Virus record (IMG/VR): IMGVR_UViG_3300028794_000007
Coordinates: 1-59,586 of that record
Length of the DNA stretch: 59,586 bases
Strand: one strand, 5' to 3'
DNA from: a virus
The translations under genes and the position numbers were made by a program. Every line of letters starts with the position of its first letter. Positions within the stretch are counted from its first letter, which is position 1. Shown in pieces: positions 35,248 to 44,646 of this stretch. The notes under the pieces are model-generated. The model made no database searches. It was not told the DNA's origin and saw nothing but the letters and a program-made list of their open reading frames with translations.

Positions 35248-36237
35248 TCAGCCGTTGACGATGCGGACACCGATGGAGTCCGCGGCGGCGTTCGCGATCG
35301 CGGTGATCTGCTCGGCGGTGAGGTTGACGTCCGGGAGGTTGGTCACGGCGTCGCGGAGGCCCTGCTCGAGCTGCGGCAGCAGCGCCGGCGCGAGGGCCGC
35401 GGCGAGGCTGTCGGCGGTGACGTCGTTCGCGTCCGTTGCGAGCACGGCCGCCAGCAGGTCCGGGAGCGTCTTGGTGACCAGGTTGTACACCGCGGCGTTG
35501 GTGAACCGGCCGAACTCTTCGGCGGTGTAGGCCGCGTTCGAGCCGGGGACCTTGGAGGTCTTCGCGACGGCGATGGAGTCGCGGATCGCGAACAGGGCGG
35601 AGCGTTCATCGTCGAGCATGTCATCCCCTTGGGTGAGGTGGTTGTTGTTGCGGGAGTCATCGAGGTCCACCGCGCCAGCGGAGCCGGGCAGGGAACCGCT
35701 CGAGGAGTACTGGTGGACGTCGTAGCGCCCCAGGTACTGCGCCGAGCCCGGAGCTTCCGGGACAGCCCCGTAGCGGGCGATCACGATGACCAGACCGGGG
35801 ATCCCCCACTGGTCCGGGCGGAGCACCTTCGCGAAGCTCGCTGACATGTACACCGCAGGCCGGAACCCAGCCGCGGCGACCCGGTTGCAGAACCGGATCG
35901 CGAAGTCCTTCGCGGCCGCGTTCGGGGTGAACGGCGTCTCAAGGTCCAGCATCGGCGCGACCCCGGTGGCACCGAGCCGTCGAACCTCGCGGACCAGAAT
36001 GTCGGCTTGGGCTTCCGCTGCGGGGCCGAGTTGGGCGTAGTGGTATCCACCGACCGGCAGCCCCGCGGCCTTCGCGCCGGCGACGTGGGTGTCCGGGACG
36101 TACTTCACGCCCTGCTGGACCGTGGAGTAGGCCGAGCCGCCGTCGGAGACCTTCACCCACACGAAGTGGATGTCCGGGGCGGCTTTCCAGTTCAGGCCAC
36201 GTTGGTAGTACGGATGGACGTCGGTTCCTCTGGCCAT
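35248..36237 (-). CDS. Endolysin, GH25-type muramidase
   Basis: 329 residues. The N-terminal 200 residues match a GH25 lysozyme: GTDVHPYY with the first Asp, VWVKVSDG, GYHYAQ and the APMLDLE Asp-x-Glu pair, ending VDLDDSRNN. The remaining C-terminal third is helical (TADSLAAALAPALLPQLEQG) and is probably a wall-binding or oligomerising part. No signal peptide, so release depends on the holin. Confidence 0.88.
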   Translation of the reverse strand: MARGTDVHPYYQRGLNWKAAPDIHFVWVKVSDGGSAYSTVQQGVKYVPDTHVAGAKAAGLPVGGYHYAQLGPAAEAQADILVREVRRLGATGVAPMLDLETPFTPNAAAKDFAIRFCNRVAAAGFRPAVYMSASFAKVLRPDQWGIPGLVIVIARYGAVPEAPGSAQYLGRYDVHQYSSSGSLPGSAGAVDLDDSRNNNHLTQGDDMLDDERSALFAIRDSIAVAKTSKVPGSNAAYTAEEFGRFTNAAVYNLVTKTLPDLLAAVLATDANDVTADSLAAALAPALLPQLEQGLRDAVTNLPDVNLTAEQITAIANAAADSIGVRIVNG

Positions 36238-36240
36238 GCT

Positions 36241-36630
36241 TCATCCCCTTGTTCCGTGGTCCTGCTGCAGGCGCTGGATCTCGTCGATCGCGGCAGCGTG
36301 GTCCTTGGTGGCCCGAGCGACCTGCGACCGAAGTTCGGAGAGTTCGGCTTGCGCCGTGCGGAGTTCTTGCGTGAGCTGGTCGATCAGCTTGTTCGCCTGC
36401 GTGAGTTTCGTGTCCGTCTCGGTCAGGCGGACGTTGAGTCTGGTGATCTCCTGCCTGGCCGGCTTCAGGATCTCCATCGACTGCTGGGACAGCTTGACCT
36501 CAGCGTCAGCTTCCGAGCTGGAGCTCTGGGCACGCATGATGCGTTTCTGCGCGGGGATGAGGAAGATTCTGGTGACACCGACAGACCCGATCACGCTGAG
36601 GACGCTGGGAATGATCAGGTTCCAGTTCAT
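36241..36630 (-). CDS. Membrane-anchored coiled-coil protein of the lysis region
   Basis: 129 residues. One N-terminal helix (LIIPSVLSVIGSVGVTRIFL) and a long coiled coil (ITRLNVRLTETDTKLTQANK and following). ATGA overlap with the upstream membrane gene. Spanin-like helper or structural tether are both possible; actinophage membrane disruption proteins are often poorly conserved. Confidence 0.6.
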   Translation of the reverse strand: MNWNLIIPSVLSVIGSVGVTRIFLIPAQKRIMRAQSSSSEADAEVKLSQQSMEILKPARQEITRLNVRLTETDTKLTQANKLIDQLTQELRTAQAELSELRSQVARATKDHAAAIDEIQRLQQDHGTRG

Positions 36631-37094
36631 GGCTCCTCCGGTGGGATCTGGAGGAGATCACGCACAGCAGCGTGTTCCCTCGCGTTCTTTTCGCGTAGTA
36701 CTTCCATCTGGTCGATCTCGCGGCCGATCTGACGTATCCGCCAGAGATTCGCGCCGATGATGTAGACCATGAACCCCGCCAGGTTCACACCTCGCAGACC
36801 GGACACGGCGATGATCGCGTAGGTGTACGCGGCCGCGTGGAGGGTAAGGCTGTACAAGCCGATCCGTTCCGCGAGTGCGCCGGCGATGTTGCGCCAGAAC
36901 ACTCCGCCGAGCGTGACCCCAGACCCGAGTACCAGCCCGGCGAACAGGACGTGACCGAACGGGTAGGGCAGAGACTTCACCGGCGCATTGGCGAGCTTCG
37001 AGAAGAACAGCAACCCCACCGATCCGAGAAGGAACATGATGATCAGCAACCCGACTTCGTGGGGGTGTCTTCCGCTGCGGATTTCCCCGAACAT
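36627..37094 (-). CDS. Four-helix membrane protein of the lysis region
   Basis: 156 residues from ATG 37094 with AGGGG upstream. Four hydrophobic segments (about residues 15-32, 43-62, 76-95, 100-115) and a charged cytoplasmic C-terminus (REIDQMEVLREKNAREH). Its position next to the endolysin suggests a second holin or membrane-disrupting partner. Confidence in the role is low. Confidence 0.6.
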   Translation of the reverse strand: MFGEIRSGRHPHEVGLLIIMFLLGSVGLLFFSKLANAPVKSLPYPFGHVLFAGLVLGSGVTLGGVFWRNIAGALAERIGLYSLTLHAAAYTYAIIAVSGLRGVNLAGFMVYIIGANLWRIRQIGREIDQMEVLREKNAREHAAVRDLLQIPPEEP

Positions 37095-37107
37095 TCCGCT
37101 TCCCCTC

Positions 37108-38139
37108 TTAAGCCAACGCCGCCCAGAACACCCGGTCCCGTCGAGTCCACGACCCGTCAGCAAGGTTGATCGCGGTCGGCATGGTCGCCGTCTTGAACGC
37201 TGACGTCCAAATCCCCGTCCCCGGCGGATTCAGGAACGAGCTCGCGTTGCCGGTGAAGGTGACCGCGTTCTGCGCCAACGACGCAGCCGTGGTGGTGCTC
37301 GCCCCCGCAACAGCGATCGCGATGTACTCACCGGCCCGGAACGTGGTCGCCGTGATCGCCGAGACGTGCTCCTGCCCCGCCGTGCCGCCATACAGGAACG
37401 TGGAGGTGGTGGGGTCGATGAAGTTGACCAGGTTGTCGTACCGGAACCCACGGAAGATCCGGACCGTGGTGGTGCCGGCCACCGGCAGAACCGACGGGCA
37501 CAGCTTGATTTTCGTGATCAGCTGGTCGTTCGGGGACTGCATCGCCGCGACGTACAGGTTGCTGTTGACCACCGCCGCGTCGCCGGACACGTTGAACCGC
37601 GGGCAGGTGGAGATCCGGTCACCCCAGAGCCGGAAATCATCGGTGGTGGTGATGACCGGCGGGCCACCCCACTGCCGAACGTCGAACACGTTCCCCGCGG
37701 AGATCGTCACCGCGCCCGTCGCGACAGTCACCAACGCGATCGGGATTTCCCACTTCGACGAGTCCCGCGTCGGGAAAGGCCCCGTCGACACACCGGGAGT
37801 GCCGGCGATGACGTCGAGCTCCACCCGGTTGTTGGTGGTCCAGTCGACCCGGGCGACGACCGTGTCGATCCGGGTCGACCCCGACGCGTTGTTGGCGATC
37901 GGGAGGATGGTGGTGGCGTTCCATTGGCCGTAGTAGCCCTCGATCACCACCCGCCCGTCGGACACCTTCACCTGCATGCCGGTCGAGTCGCCGAACGGCA
38001 ACAGTTCGGAACCGATGGAACGGACGACCCCAGCGATGTTGTTGTAGCGCGTCATCGCGCGCCAACCGTCCTCGGTGACGTTCGAGCCGGGACCGGAGTC
38101 GAACGGCATGTAGACGTCAGCTGTTACGGCCACGGTCAC
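37108..38139 (-). CDS. Minor tail / receptor-binding protein
   Basis: 343 residues from GTG 38139 (GTGA overlap). The N-terminal 170 residues (MPFDSGPGSNVTEDGWRAMT, GMQVKVSDGRVVIEGYYGQW, RIDTVVARVDW) match a familiar actinophage baseplate-tip module. The C-terminal half is a beta-rich domain (TVRIFRGFRYDNLVNFI) that may bind the receptor. Last structural gene before the lysis genes. Confidence 0.75.
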   Translation of the reverse strand: MTVAVTADVYMPFDSGPGSNVTEDGWRAMTRYNNIAGVVRSIGSELLPFGDSTGMQVKVSDGRVVIEGYYGQWNATTILPIANNASGSTRIDTVVARVDWTTNNRVELDVIAGTPGVSTGPFPTRDSSKWEIPIALVTVATGAVTISAGNVFDVRQWGGPPVITTTDDFRLWGDRISTCPRFNVSGDAAVVNSNLYVAAMQSPNDQLITKIKLCPSVLPVAGTTTVRIFRGFRYDNLVNFIDPTTSTFLYGGTAGQEHVSAITATTFRAGEYIAIAVAGASTTTAASLAQNAVTFTGNASSFLNPPGTGIWTSAFKTATMPTAINLADGSWTRRDRVFWAALA

Positions 38140-39293
38140 GCCCTTTCGAGGTTGTTGAGGCGCACATTGGCCTGCTGGAACGCCTTCACCAGGCGGGAAA
38201 CCTGACCCCGAGACGGGGTTCCGAACGAGGGGGTGACGGTCTGGGCTTCTTTCTGCAGGGTTACTGCCACTTGTCGCACCACATCCACCACCAACCCGTT
38301 CGCGCCGTAGGGGGTGGGGAGCGAGCCGACCAGCTGGGCGGAGATCTTGTCGCCGACGTTGTAGTCCGCCAGGTACTGCATGTCCTCGATCTCGATCGGG
38401 GAGAACGACAGCGACACTTCTTCGCTGTTCTGCGCGATCGCGTCCGTCCCAGCCTGGTTGATCACTGTGGTGTCCGACGTGGAGGACGCGTTCACCAGTT
38501 GGCCTTCGATGCGTTCCCATGTCGCCAAGGCAGGAGAGTCGGAGACTTCCTTGATGATCCTCGACGTTCCGGTGCCCGAAGCGCCGATGAAGAAGTAGTT
38601 CCCCTTCGGCCGGCCCCTGGTGAACTCGTAGGATTCGAGGTTCCCCAAATCGACGGCGTACTTCACGGACGCGGACTTGTCACCCGGCCAGTACGTCTGG
38701 AACTGGATCCCCGCACCCACCTGCACGACCCGGAACCCGACCCCGCCCGTGGTTGCGAGAGGCTGGATGAACGCCAGCAGGTCGGAATCCCACCGGGCCT
38801 CGCCCTTCACCGTGAACCCCACGCCGGGGTCCGCGGCTACGGTGAAGGCGTTCTTTCGCCGGGACGGCACAGCGCCCGGACCGAGGTTCACATTCACGTA
38901 CGCCTGGACCACAGTGGACGCCACGCCGGTCCGGACGTCGGATGCCTGGACGGTGTAGGGCGCAGATGACTCCGTCGGGGACGGAGACACGATCCGGCTC
39001 ACCAGCCACACATCGTCGGTGACGCCTTCGAACTCGACGTTCCACTGGTCTGCGGCCCGGACGAACCGGAAGTTCACCCAGATCCCCGAGAACGCCTGCT
39101 GCCCGTCGCGGGTAACGAAGATCCCCCAGTTGGGGTTCGCCAATAGCCCGACGATGGGTGAGCGAGCATCGATGGTGAGCTTCCACGACCCGACGTCGTT
39201 GAACACCGTCGTGAAGGTGAGTTCCTCATAGTCGTCGATCTGGCCTTGCGGGAGGTACGTGTTGTCCCGCAGATAGATCGTCCACTCGGTCAC
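38136..39293 (-). CDS. Gp37-like baseplate protein
   Basis: 385 residues from GTG 39293. EWTIYLRDNTYLPQGQIDDY, FNDVGSWKLTIDARSP and WGIFVTRDGQQAFSGIW fit the siphovirus ReqiPepy6 Gp37-like family. It is the probable hub or tail-associated lysin-position protein between the distal tail protein and the receptor-binding protein. Confidence 0.85.
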   Translation of the reverse strand: MTEWTIYLRDNTYLPQGQIDDYEELTFTTVFNDVGSWKLTIDARSPIVGLLANPNWGIFVTRDGQQAFSGIWVNFRFVRAADQWNVEFEGVTDDVWLVSRIVSPSPTESSAPYTVQASDVRTGVASTVVQAYVNVNLGPGAVPSRRKNAFTVAADPGVGFTVKGEARWDSDLLAFIQPLATTGGVGFRVVQVGAGIQFQTYWPGDKSASVKYAVDLGNLESYEFTRGRPKGNYFFIGASGTGTSRIIKEVSDSPALATWERIEGQLVNASSTSDTTVINQAGTDAIAQNSEEVSLSFSPIEIEDMQYLADYNVGDKISAQLVGSLPTPYGANGLVVDVVRQVAVTLQKEAQTVTPSFGTPSRGQVSRLVKAFQQANVRLNNLERA

Positions 39294-40147
39294 GGCGACA
39301 GGTACTTCTTGCGGAAGCTCAACACCAGCTGCGACGAACCCGCGATCGCGCCGGACATCTCCAGCCGGACCGCGTTGTTGCCTTTCGCCAGCGACCACAG
39401 CGACGACACCGACAGGTCCACATCAGACCACAGGGACGTCCCATCGGACTTCCGGATCGTCTTGTACCCGGGGCGGGTGTCGATGGAAATGGACTCACCC
39501 GCGTTGATCGACGTCGTGGTGAGCTTCAGCAGCCTCCCGGTCGTGACGTTCCGGAGAGTGATGACACTTCCCGGGCCGGTGATGGTCCACACCGGCCACG
39601 CTTCCGTCGATCCGTCGTTGAGGATGCTCGCGTCCACTGCGATCTGACTCGACGTCAACCGGATCGGGGGAAGCGGGAAGAACGTGGGGGTCTGGCCGAC
39701 GTCGAACGACACCGACGTGTCCGACGATGCCTGCCAGTACGGGTCCGCGGCGTAGAAGGTGACGTCGGCCATCTGCATCGTGACGCCGGAAAGCCCTGGA
39801 CTCTCGTCGAGTTCAAGTCCTTCCATATAGCGGCAGGGGATCTCCCGGACGTCCCCCAGCGGGGATTGGACCCGGAAGGTCCCATCCCCTTGGGTGGGAT
39901 CCATCGCGTCGACGAGGTCCCGCTCGGCTTGCCGGAGAAGTGGCTCCGTCGCGGCGGTGATCACCAGCCGGACGGTGAACTTCTTGGGTCCGTGCGTGAC
40001 CTCCCGCAACCGTTCCCCGGATTGGCCGGGGACCTGGGTGGTGACGAACCTGGGGGGTGGCATGAACCGACCCTTGGCGTTCCAGTCCACATCCAACACA
40101 GTCGCCGTGCCGTTCGGGTCGACCCACGTGGAGACCTCAGCCGTCAC
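39290..40147 (-). CDS. Distal tail protein
   Basis: 285 residues. The N-terminal ring-forming half (FVTTQVPGQSGERLREVTHG, TVRLVITAA) and a C-terminal galectin-like half (AWPVWTITGPGSVITLRNVT) match the siphovirus Dit organisation. Follows the tape measure gene with ATGA overlap, the usual order. Confidence 0.82.
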   Translation of the reverse strand: MTAEVSTWVDPNGTATVLDVDWNAKGRFMPPPRFVTTQVPGQSGERLREVTHGPKKFTVRLVITAATEPLLRQAERDLVDAMDPTQGDGTFRVQSPLGDVREIPCRYMEGLELDESPGLSGVTMQMADVTFYAADPYWQASSDTSVSFDVGQTPTFFPLPPIRLTSSQIAVDASILNDGSTEAWPVWTITGPGSVITLRNVTTGRLLKLTTTSINAGESISIDTRPGYKTIRKSDGTSLWSDVDLSVSSLWSLAKGNNAVRLEMSGAIAGSSQLVLSFRKKYLSP

Positions 40148-43100
40148 AGCCTGCCTCCCGAGCTCGCAGTGGTGATCTGGTCGCCCAACCGCTTCAACAT
40201 CCCGATCACCTGGCCGGTGTCGAGCACCGCCTTGCCTTCGATCGGGCGGTCAGCCAATGCCTTCACGGCCGCTGAAAGGACGCGGGTGTTCTCGTGCACC
40301 GCACCAACCAGGGCGTCCTCTTGGGATGAGGTCCGAACGTTCTCCGGCTTGCCCGAAGTGTTCAGGCCGAGCATCCCGTCCTCGAGGACGCCGCCGTTGT
40401 CGAATCGTCCGACCTTGTGTGATCCGTATGCGATCGCTGCGAGGTCGTGCTTCTGGACCGGGCCTCCGGAGGCGTACCAGTTGTGAGCGCGCTTGAAGAT
40501 GTTCGCGTTGATCGGGTCCCCGTAGCGTGCCTTGATGTACCGCCCGCCGGCGACTGACTGCAGGTACGGATCGGAGGTCTTCGGGATCCCGTACCCAGCC
40601 CAAGTGGAGTCCAGGAACTGGAAGATCCCGTACGCGGTGCTCGTCTTGTTCTTGACCGTGTTCTGGTAGCCAGACTCGCCCATGATCAGTGCGTTCGCGG
40701 CGTCCCATTCGGCACCGGTCCAGCCGAACATGGACGCGAACACGCCCTGCACGATCGCCTTGTTCGCTGCCCGATCACCCGAGACGCCGCCGACCGGGCC
40801 GATGGACACCGGTGGCGGCGTCCACTTCGGAAGCTGCGGCGGGTGCTTGATCCCCATCACCTGGAACGCGTTGATGTTCGTCGCATACGCCGCGCCCGCG
40901 CCGGCACCGAACGCGTTCCACTGACCCGGATCGACAGGTCCGCCAGTAGCGAACCTGGGGAGCCGCTTCGTCCGGACCGCTTCCATGAAAGAAGGCCCAT
41001 AGTGGTCCACCGCATCCGCCGGCTGGATCCACTCACCCGGCGACGCCCACAGGTTGACCATGTCGTCACGGGGCCCACCCGGACCGTAGATCGGACCACC
41101 CGTGGCGTACCCGGTTCCGCCGATGGTCTTCTTCACGTTCATCGTGTCGTTGAAGTAGCCGCCCGCGGAAGTGCCCCTGAACACCGCCTGCAGAGAGGCC
41201 GTGTCCACATTGGCCACCGCGGTCATGTCGAACTTGAAGTCCTGCGGAATCAACCCCAGCTGCTTGTCGAGGTCGAACGCGGCCTGCTTGGTGATACCGA
41301 ACTTGTCCGCCGTCTGCTGGATGATCCTGTTGTACGAGTCCGCTGTCGGCCCATACACAGCAGTGATCGCGTCCGACAGGGTCTTCAGCTGCGCGAAGTT
41401 CCGCCTGCCGGCCTCCGTGGACAGATCCAGTGTCCGTGAGGCGTTCTGCTCCGCCGTCGTGAGGGCTTCCTTCGCCTTCGTCAGCTGCTGGGCAGAACGC
41501 TGGGACGCGTACTGCGCATCCGCGACGCCTTGGTGGGCACGCTGCTCCGCGTACGCGGCATCTGACACGGCCTGCTGGGCGCGCTGCAACCCGCGGTTGG
41601 CCTGAGCCAAACCGTAGTTGGCGTCCGCAACCGCCTGCTGGGCCTTCACCACACCACGAGCCGACGACGCCACCTGATCATGCGCCGCCTCGAGCTGGTT
41701 CTGTGCGGAGATGACTCCCTTGGAACCTTCGACGCCGGCCTTTTCGGCAGCAGTGACGTCAGCCCGAATCTTGGTTCCCGAGTTGAGGGCGTTGTTCAAG
41801 GAGTTCTGCGCCGAGATCAGGTCGATCGCGGCCTTGACCTGGTCGATGTTCCCCGAGTCGACGGTCTGAGCAGCGACGCTCTTGGCGTTCTGCGGGGTGA
41901 TCCCCAACGCTGCGGCGCTCTGGGTCTGCTCGAACAGCCGGACCCGCGCCGACTCCTCCGTGACAACCTGATCCTCCAACTGGAGGTGGAGTTCCTTCAG
42001 GTCCTGGATCGCCTGCTGGCGGGCAGTGTGCAGATCGGCTTCGGCCTGCTTCTCCGCCTGCAACGACTTGGCGTAGGACTTGCGGGCCGTGTCGACACCC
42101 TCGACCGCGTCCTGAACCGCACGCTCCGCCGTCATCACGCCGTGCTGAGCGTCAGCGACTCCCTGCTCGGCCTGGGTTACCGCTCTGGCGGCAGCCTCCG
42201 CGGAGTGGCTGGCATCAGCAACAGATCGCTGAGCGGCCGCATACGAATGGGACGCATCCGTGACGGACTGCCGGGCGCTGGCGACAGCCTGGTCAGCCTG
42301 CTTGAAGTGATCAGAGATCGCGGTCTCGGCATTCGCGATCGCGATCTGCCCGTCCCGGAACTTCACCGCCAACTGCTCGATGCTGAGCCCGGCGTTTCCG
42401 GCAGCGGATCCCATGTCGTACAGGCCACGCCCGACGCTTCCCAGCGTTCCCGCGAATGCCTGGGAGATCCCCGCCGCGGCAGCGGTGCCTTGCGCAGACG
42501 ACGCCATGACCAGCGCGGCGTTGCTTTGCGCCTCCGTGTTGGTCCCGGCCGCGGTGGCAGCTCCTGAGGTTTCGTCCTTCAGTGCCCGCAGTTTTCCGGC
42601 GGCGCCACTGGCGCGATCACCGAGGCCCAGGGCGGCGTCGGCTGCAGGGAACAGCTTCCCGGTCAGCCAGCCTGTGGAAAGCCCGAGGTCGTCGGACTTC
42701 GACGATACTTTGTCAAGCTGGGCAAGGAACGCATCCCACGCGGGGCCGCCTTCCTTCACCATCTTGATCAGGTCAGCTTGTGTGAGACCGAACTCTTTCC
42801 CCGCCGCGAGAGCGTCCTTGAACGACTGGGAATTCTTCAGCTGATCCGTCGCGGCCTGGTCCCAGGCACCATGCGACTTCTCCAGCGCCGAAGTCAGCGT
42901 GTCCATGTCAGCTGCTGTCGCGGCGGCCGACGCGCCCGCATCGTCGGAGGTGGAACCGAACAGCGCCATCGCCGCGGTGATCGCGATCAGCACCAGGCCA
43001 ACAGGACCGGCGAGGGATTCTGCGACTGTGCCGAACCCTGTGGCTGCAGTAGCAGCGGCGGCGCCGGCGGACCTGATCGCGACTGCGGAAGCGGAGGCGG

Positions 43101-44166
43101 ACACCGCGACGCCCTGCTGCGCTGCGATCATCGTGGCAGCCTTGGCGGCGCTGGCCTCCATGTTGCCACCGAGGGTGACCACGCTCAGCGCGAGAGCTTT
43201 CACTCCCACCGAGACGAGCTCGGCGAGTTTGAACGCCCCCCACGTCGCCAGAGCTGCACCGCCGACGAACCCGAGGATCGGGGCGAGCGGACCGAGAACG
43301 TCCGTGATGGTCTTCACGGCAGTAGCGGCCGCAGACAACGCAGCCGAGAAGACCGGAAGGACACCGGACGCCAACCCTGTGATGGTGTGGCCGATCCCGG
43401 AGATCGCCCCGTCGATCTTGGGTCCGTTTTCCGACCACGCCTGGGCAATGTCGTTGACGAGGGCCACCACGGTCCCGAGGACCGTGGAGGTGATGTTCCC
43501 CAGCGACGTCACATATCCCGCGTAGGAACTGCTGTTCTGTCCGATCGACGAGGTGGCGTCACCGAACGCCGTTCCCAGGACGCCCATGACGTTCGCGGTC
43601 GCGGAGAACACCGGCTGGCTGTTCTGCATCGCCGACAGCACGCCGGGCATCGCGTTGTCCGCGAACTCCGTCAGGCCACGCGTCAGGGCAGTGATCTGCG
43701 GGCCCGCGGCAGCGAACCCCGCGGCCATCTGCGGACCGAGGCGGGTGATCTCAGCGTCGATCTGGCGGCCGGCGCCGACGATCTGCGGGACCAGCTGGTC
43801 GGTGGCGGCTTTCGTCTGTCCGACGACGTTGGCCCACAGGTTGGTGAACGTCTTCTGAACGTCGGTGTTGGACTTCTGTGCCAACGCGGCAATGCCGATG
43901 AATCCCGCGCCGATCCCGCCGAGGATCGCCGCACCGGCGAGCGGCGAGGCTGCGATGATCCCCGCAGCCATCAGCTGGAATCGGGTGGTGAAGCTGTCGA
44001 GCGCCTTCGTCGACTCATCGGTCTTGACGTTGACGTTGACGTTGGCGTCTTTACCGTCGAGCTTGTCGACCTTCGCGGCGAGCCGGTCCACCTGCTCGGC
44101 GAGCTTCGAGAACGTCGCCGACGCCTTGTCCAAGGCGATGATGTTGAAGCTGAGGTCAGTCACCAT
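40144..44166 (-). CDS. Tape measure protein with transglycosylase-like domain
   Basis: 1340 residues from ATG 44166, overlapping the end of the frameshifted chaperone. An N-terminal coil (FSKLAEQVDRLAAKVDKLDG), Ala/Gly hydrophobic segments (about 60-420), and long coiled regions of repeating VADA and AQQAVADA type units (about 620-940). Near 1145-1235, WDAANALIMGESGYQ with AYGIFQFLDSTWAGYG is an SLT/lysozyme-like domain for wall entry. At about 0.15 nm per residue the tail would be near 200 nm. Confidence 0.93.
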   Translation of the reverse strand: MVTDLSFNIIALDKASATFSKLAEQVDRLAAKVDKLDGKDANVNVNVKTDESTKALDSFTTRFQLMAAGIIAASPLAGAAILGGIGAGFIGIAALAQKSNTDVQKTFTNLWANVVGQTKAATDQLVPQIVGAGRQIDAEITRLGPQMAAGFAAAGPQITALTRGLTEFADNAMPGVLSAMQNSQPVFSATANVMGVLGTAFGDATSSIGQNSSSYAGYVTSLGNITSTVLGTVVALVNDIAQAWSENGPKIDGAISGIGHTITGLASGVLPVFSAALSAAATAVKTITDVLGPLAPILGFVGGAALATWGAFKLAELVSVGVKALALSVVTLGGNMEASAAKAATMIAAQQGVAVSASASAVAIRSAGAAAATAATGFGTVAESLAGPVGLVLIAITAAMALFGSTSDDAGASAAATAADMDTLTSALEKSHGAWDQAATDQLKNSQSFKDALAAGKEFGLTQADLIKMVKEGGPAWDAFLAQLDKVSSKSDDLGLSTGWLTGKLFPAADAALGLGDRASGAAGKLRALKDETSGAATAAGTNTEAQSNAALVMASSAQGTAAAAGISQAFAGTLGSVGRGLYDMGSAAGNAGLSIEQLAVKFRDGQIAIANAETAISDHFKQADQAVASARQSVTDASHSYAAAQRSVADASHSAEAAARAVTQAEQGVADAQHGVMTAERAVQDAVEGVDTARKSYAKSLQAEKQAEADLHTARQQAIQDLKELHLQLEDQVVTEESARVRLFEQTQSAAALGITPQNAKSVAAQTVDSGNIDQVKAAIDLISAQNSLNNALNSGTKIRADVTAAEKAGVEGSKGVISAQNQLEAAHDQVASSARGVVKAQQAVADANYGLAQANRGLQRAQQAVSDAAYAEQRAHQGVADAQYASQRSAQQLTKAKEALTTAEQNASRTLDLSTEAGRRNFAQLKTLSDAITAVYGPTADSYNRIIQQTADKFGITKQAAFDLDKQLGLIPQDFKFDMTAVANVDTASLQAVFRGTSAGGYFNDTMNVKKTIGGTGYATGGPIYGPGGPRDDMVNLWASPGEWIQPADAVDHYGPSFMEAVRTKRLPRFATGGPVDPGQWNAFGAGAGAAYATNINAFQVMGIKHPPQLPKWTPPPVSIGPVGGVSGDRAANKAIVQGVFASMFGWTGAEWDAANALIMGESGYQNTVKNKTSTAYGIFQFLDSTWAGYGIPKTSDPYLQSVAGGRYIKARYGDPINANIFKRAHNWYASGGPVQKHDLAAIAYGSHKVGRFDNGGVLEDGMLGLNTSGKPENVRTSSQEDALVGAVHENTRVLSAAVKALADRPIEGKAVLDTGQVIGMLKRLGDQITTASSGGRL

Positions 44167-44625
44167 CGCCCCCTCTTCGCTTGTTCAAGGCGTCAACCAT
44201 TGCCGCATGCTCGTCGAATTCCCATAGTGTCAACTCTTTGACGATCGCCGGGTACCACTTGAAGTGGTACGAAAACCAAGCTACGTAGCTTTCGTAACGG
44301 CCTTTCGGGTTTTCCCACCGGTCGCCTGCGGAGGGTCCGCGGCTTCATTCGTCGAGTCCGCCTCCGGTTCGTCCTCGTCCGTTCCGAGCGTCTTGAACGA
44401 CAGCAAGTTCAGTTCGAGCACGTCGTCCCACTTGACGGCCTCGCCGCCACGCTTCTTCACGATGAACACGAACGCGGCGACAGCTGACGGGTCCTGCCTG
44501 TCCAGTGCGGGCCACAGGTCACGCGGAGAGACGTGCGCCTTCTCCTGGACGAACATGGCCTCGCGGATCGTCATCTCCCAGTCGAAGACGTATTCCCGTT
44601 CTTCGATCTCGAACTTGAGCTTCAC
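44156..44625 (-). CDS. Tail assembly chaperone, frameshifted long form
   Basis: About 156 residues if the ribosome slips -1 before the short-form stop. The downstream frame, open to TGA at 44156, encodes RYESYVAWFSYHFKWYPAIV, then KELTLWEFDEHAAMVDAL, typical of the gpT-like part. Candidate slip regions are near 44310-44316 (GGGAAAA) and 44302-44308 (CCGAAAG), neither in ideal phase. The end overlaps the tape measure start by 11 bases. The long form should assist tail assembly. Confidence 0.75.
44281..44625 (-). CDS. Tail assembly chaperone, short form
   Basis: 114 residues from GTG 44625. MKLKFEIEEREYVFDWEMTI, then EAVKWDDVLELNLLSFKTL fits gpG-like chaperones, and the C-terminus is acidic then Lys/Thr-rich. 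Lies between the tail tube region and tape measure, as in most siphoviruses. Confidence 0.85.
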   Translation of the reverse strand: MKLKFEIEEREYVFDWEMTIREAMFVQEKAHVSPRDLWPALDRQDPSAVAAFVFIVKKRGGEAVKWDDVLELNLLSFKTLGTDEDEPEADSTNEAADPPQATGGKTRKAVTKAT

Positions 44626-44646
44626 TACGCATCCCCTTTGGTGGTG

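Noticed and set aside
42778-44241. 487-codon rightward frame opposite the tape measure gene
   Set aside because: Gly/Arg-rich antisense shadow produced by codon bias of the tape measure gene.
44310-44316. GGGAAAA as a textbook -1 slippery heptamer for the tail chaperone
   Set aside because: Its phase relative to the zero frame does not give the required X-XXY-YYZ codon pairing, so it is listed only as a candidate.
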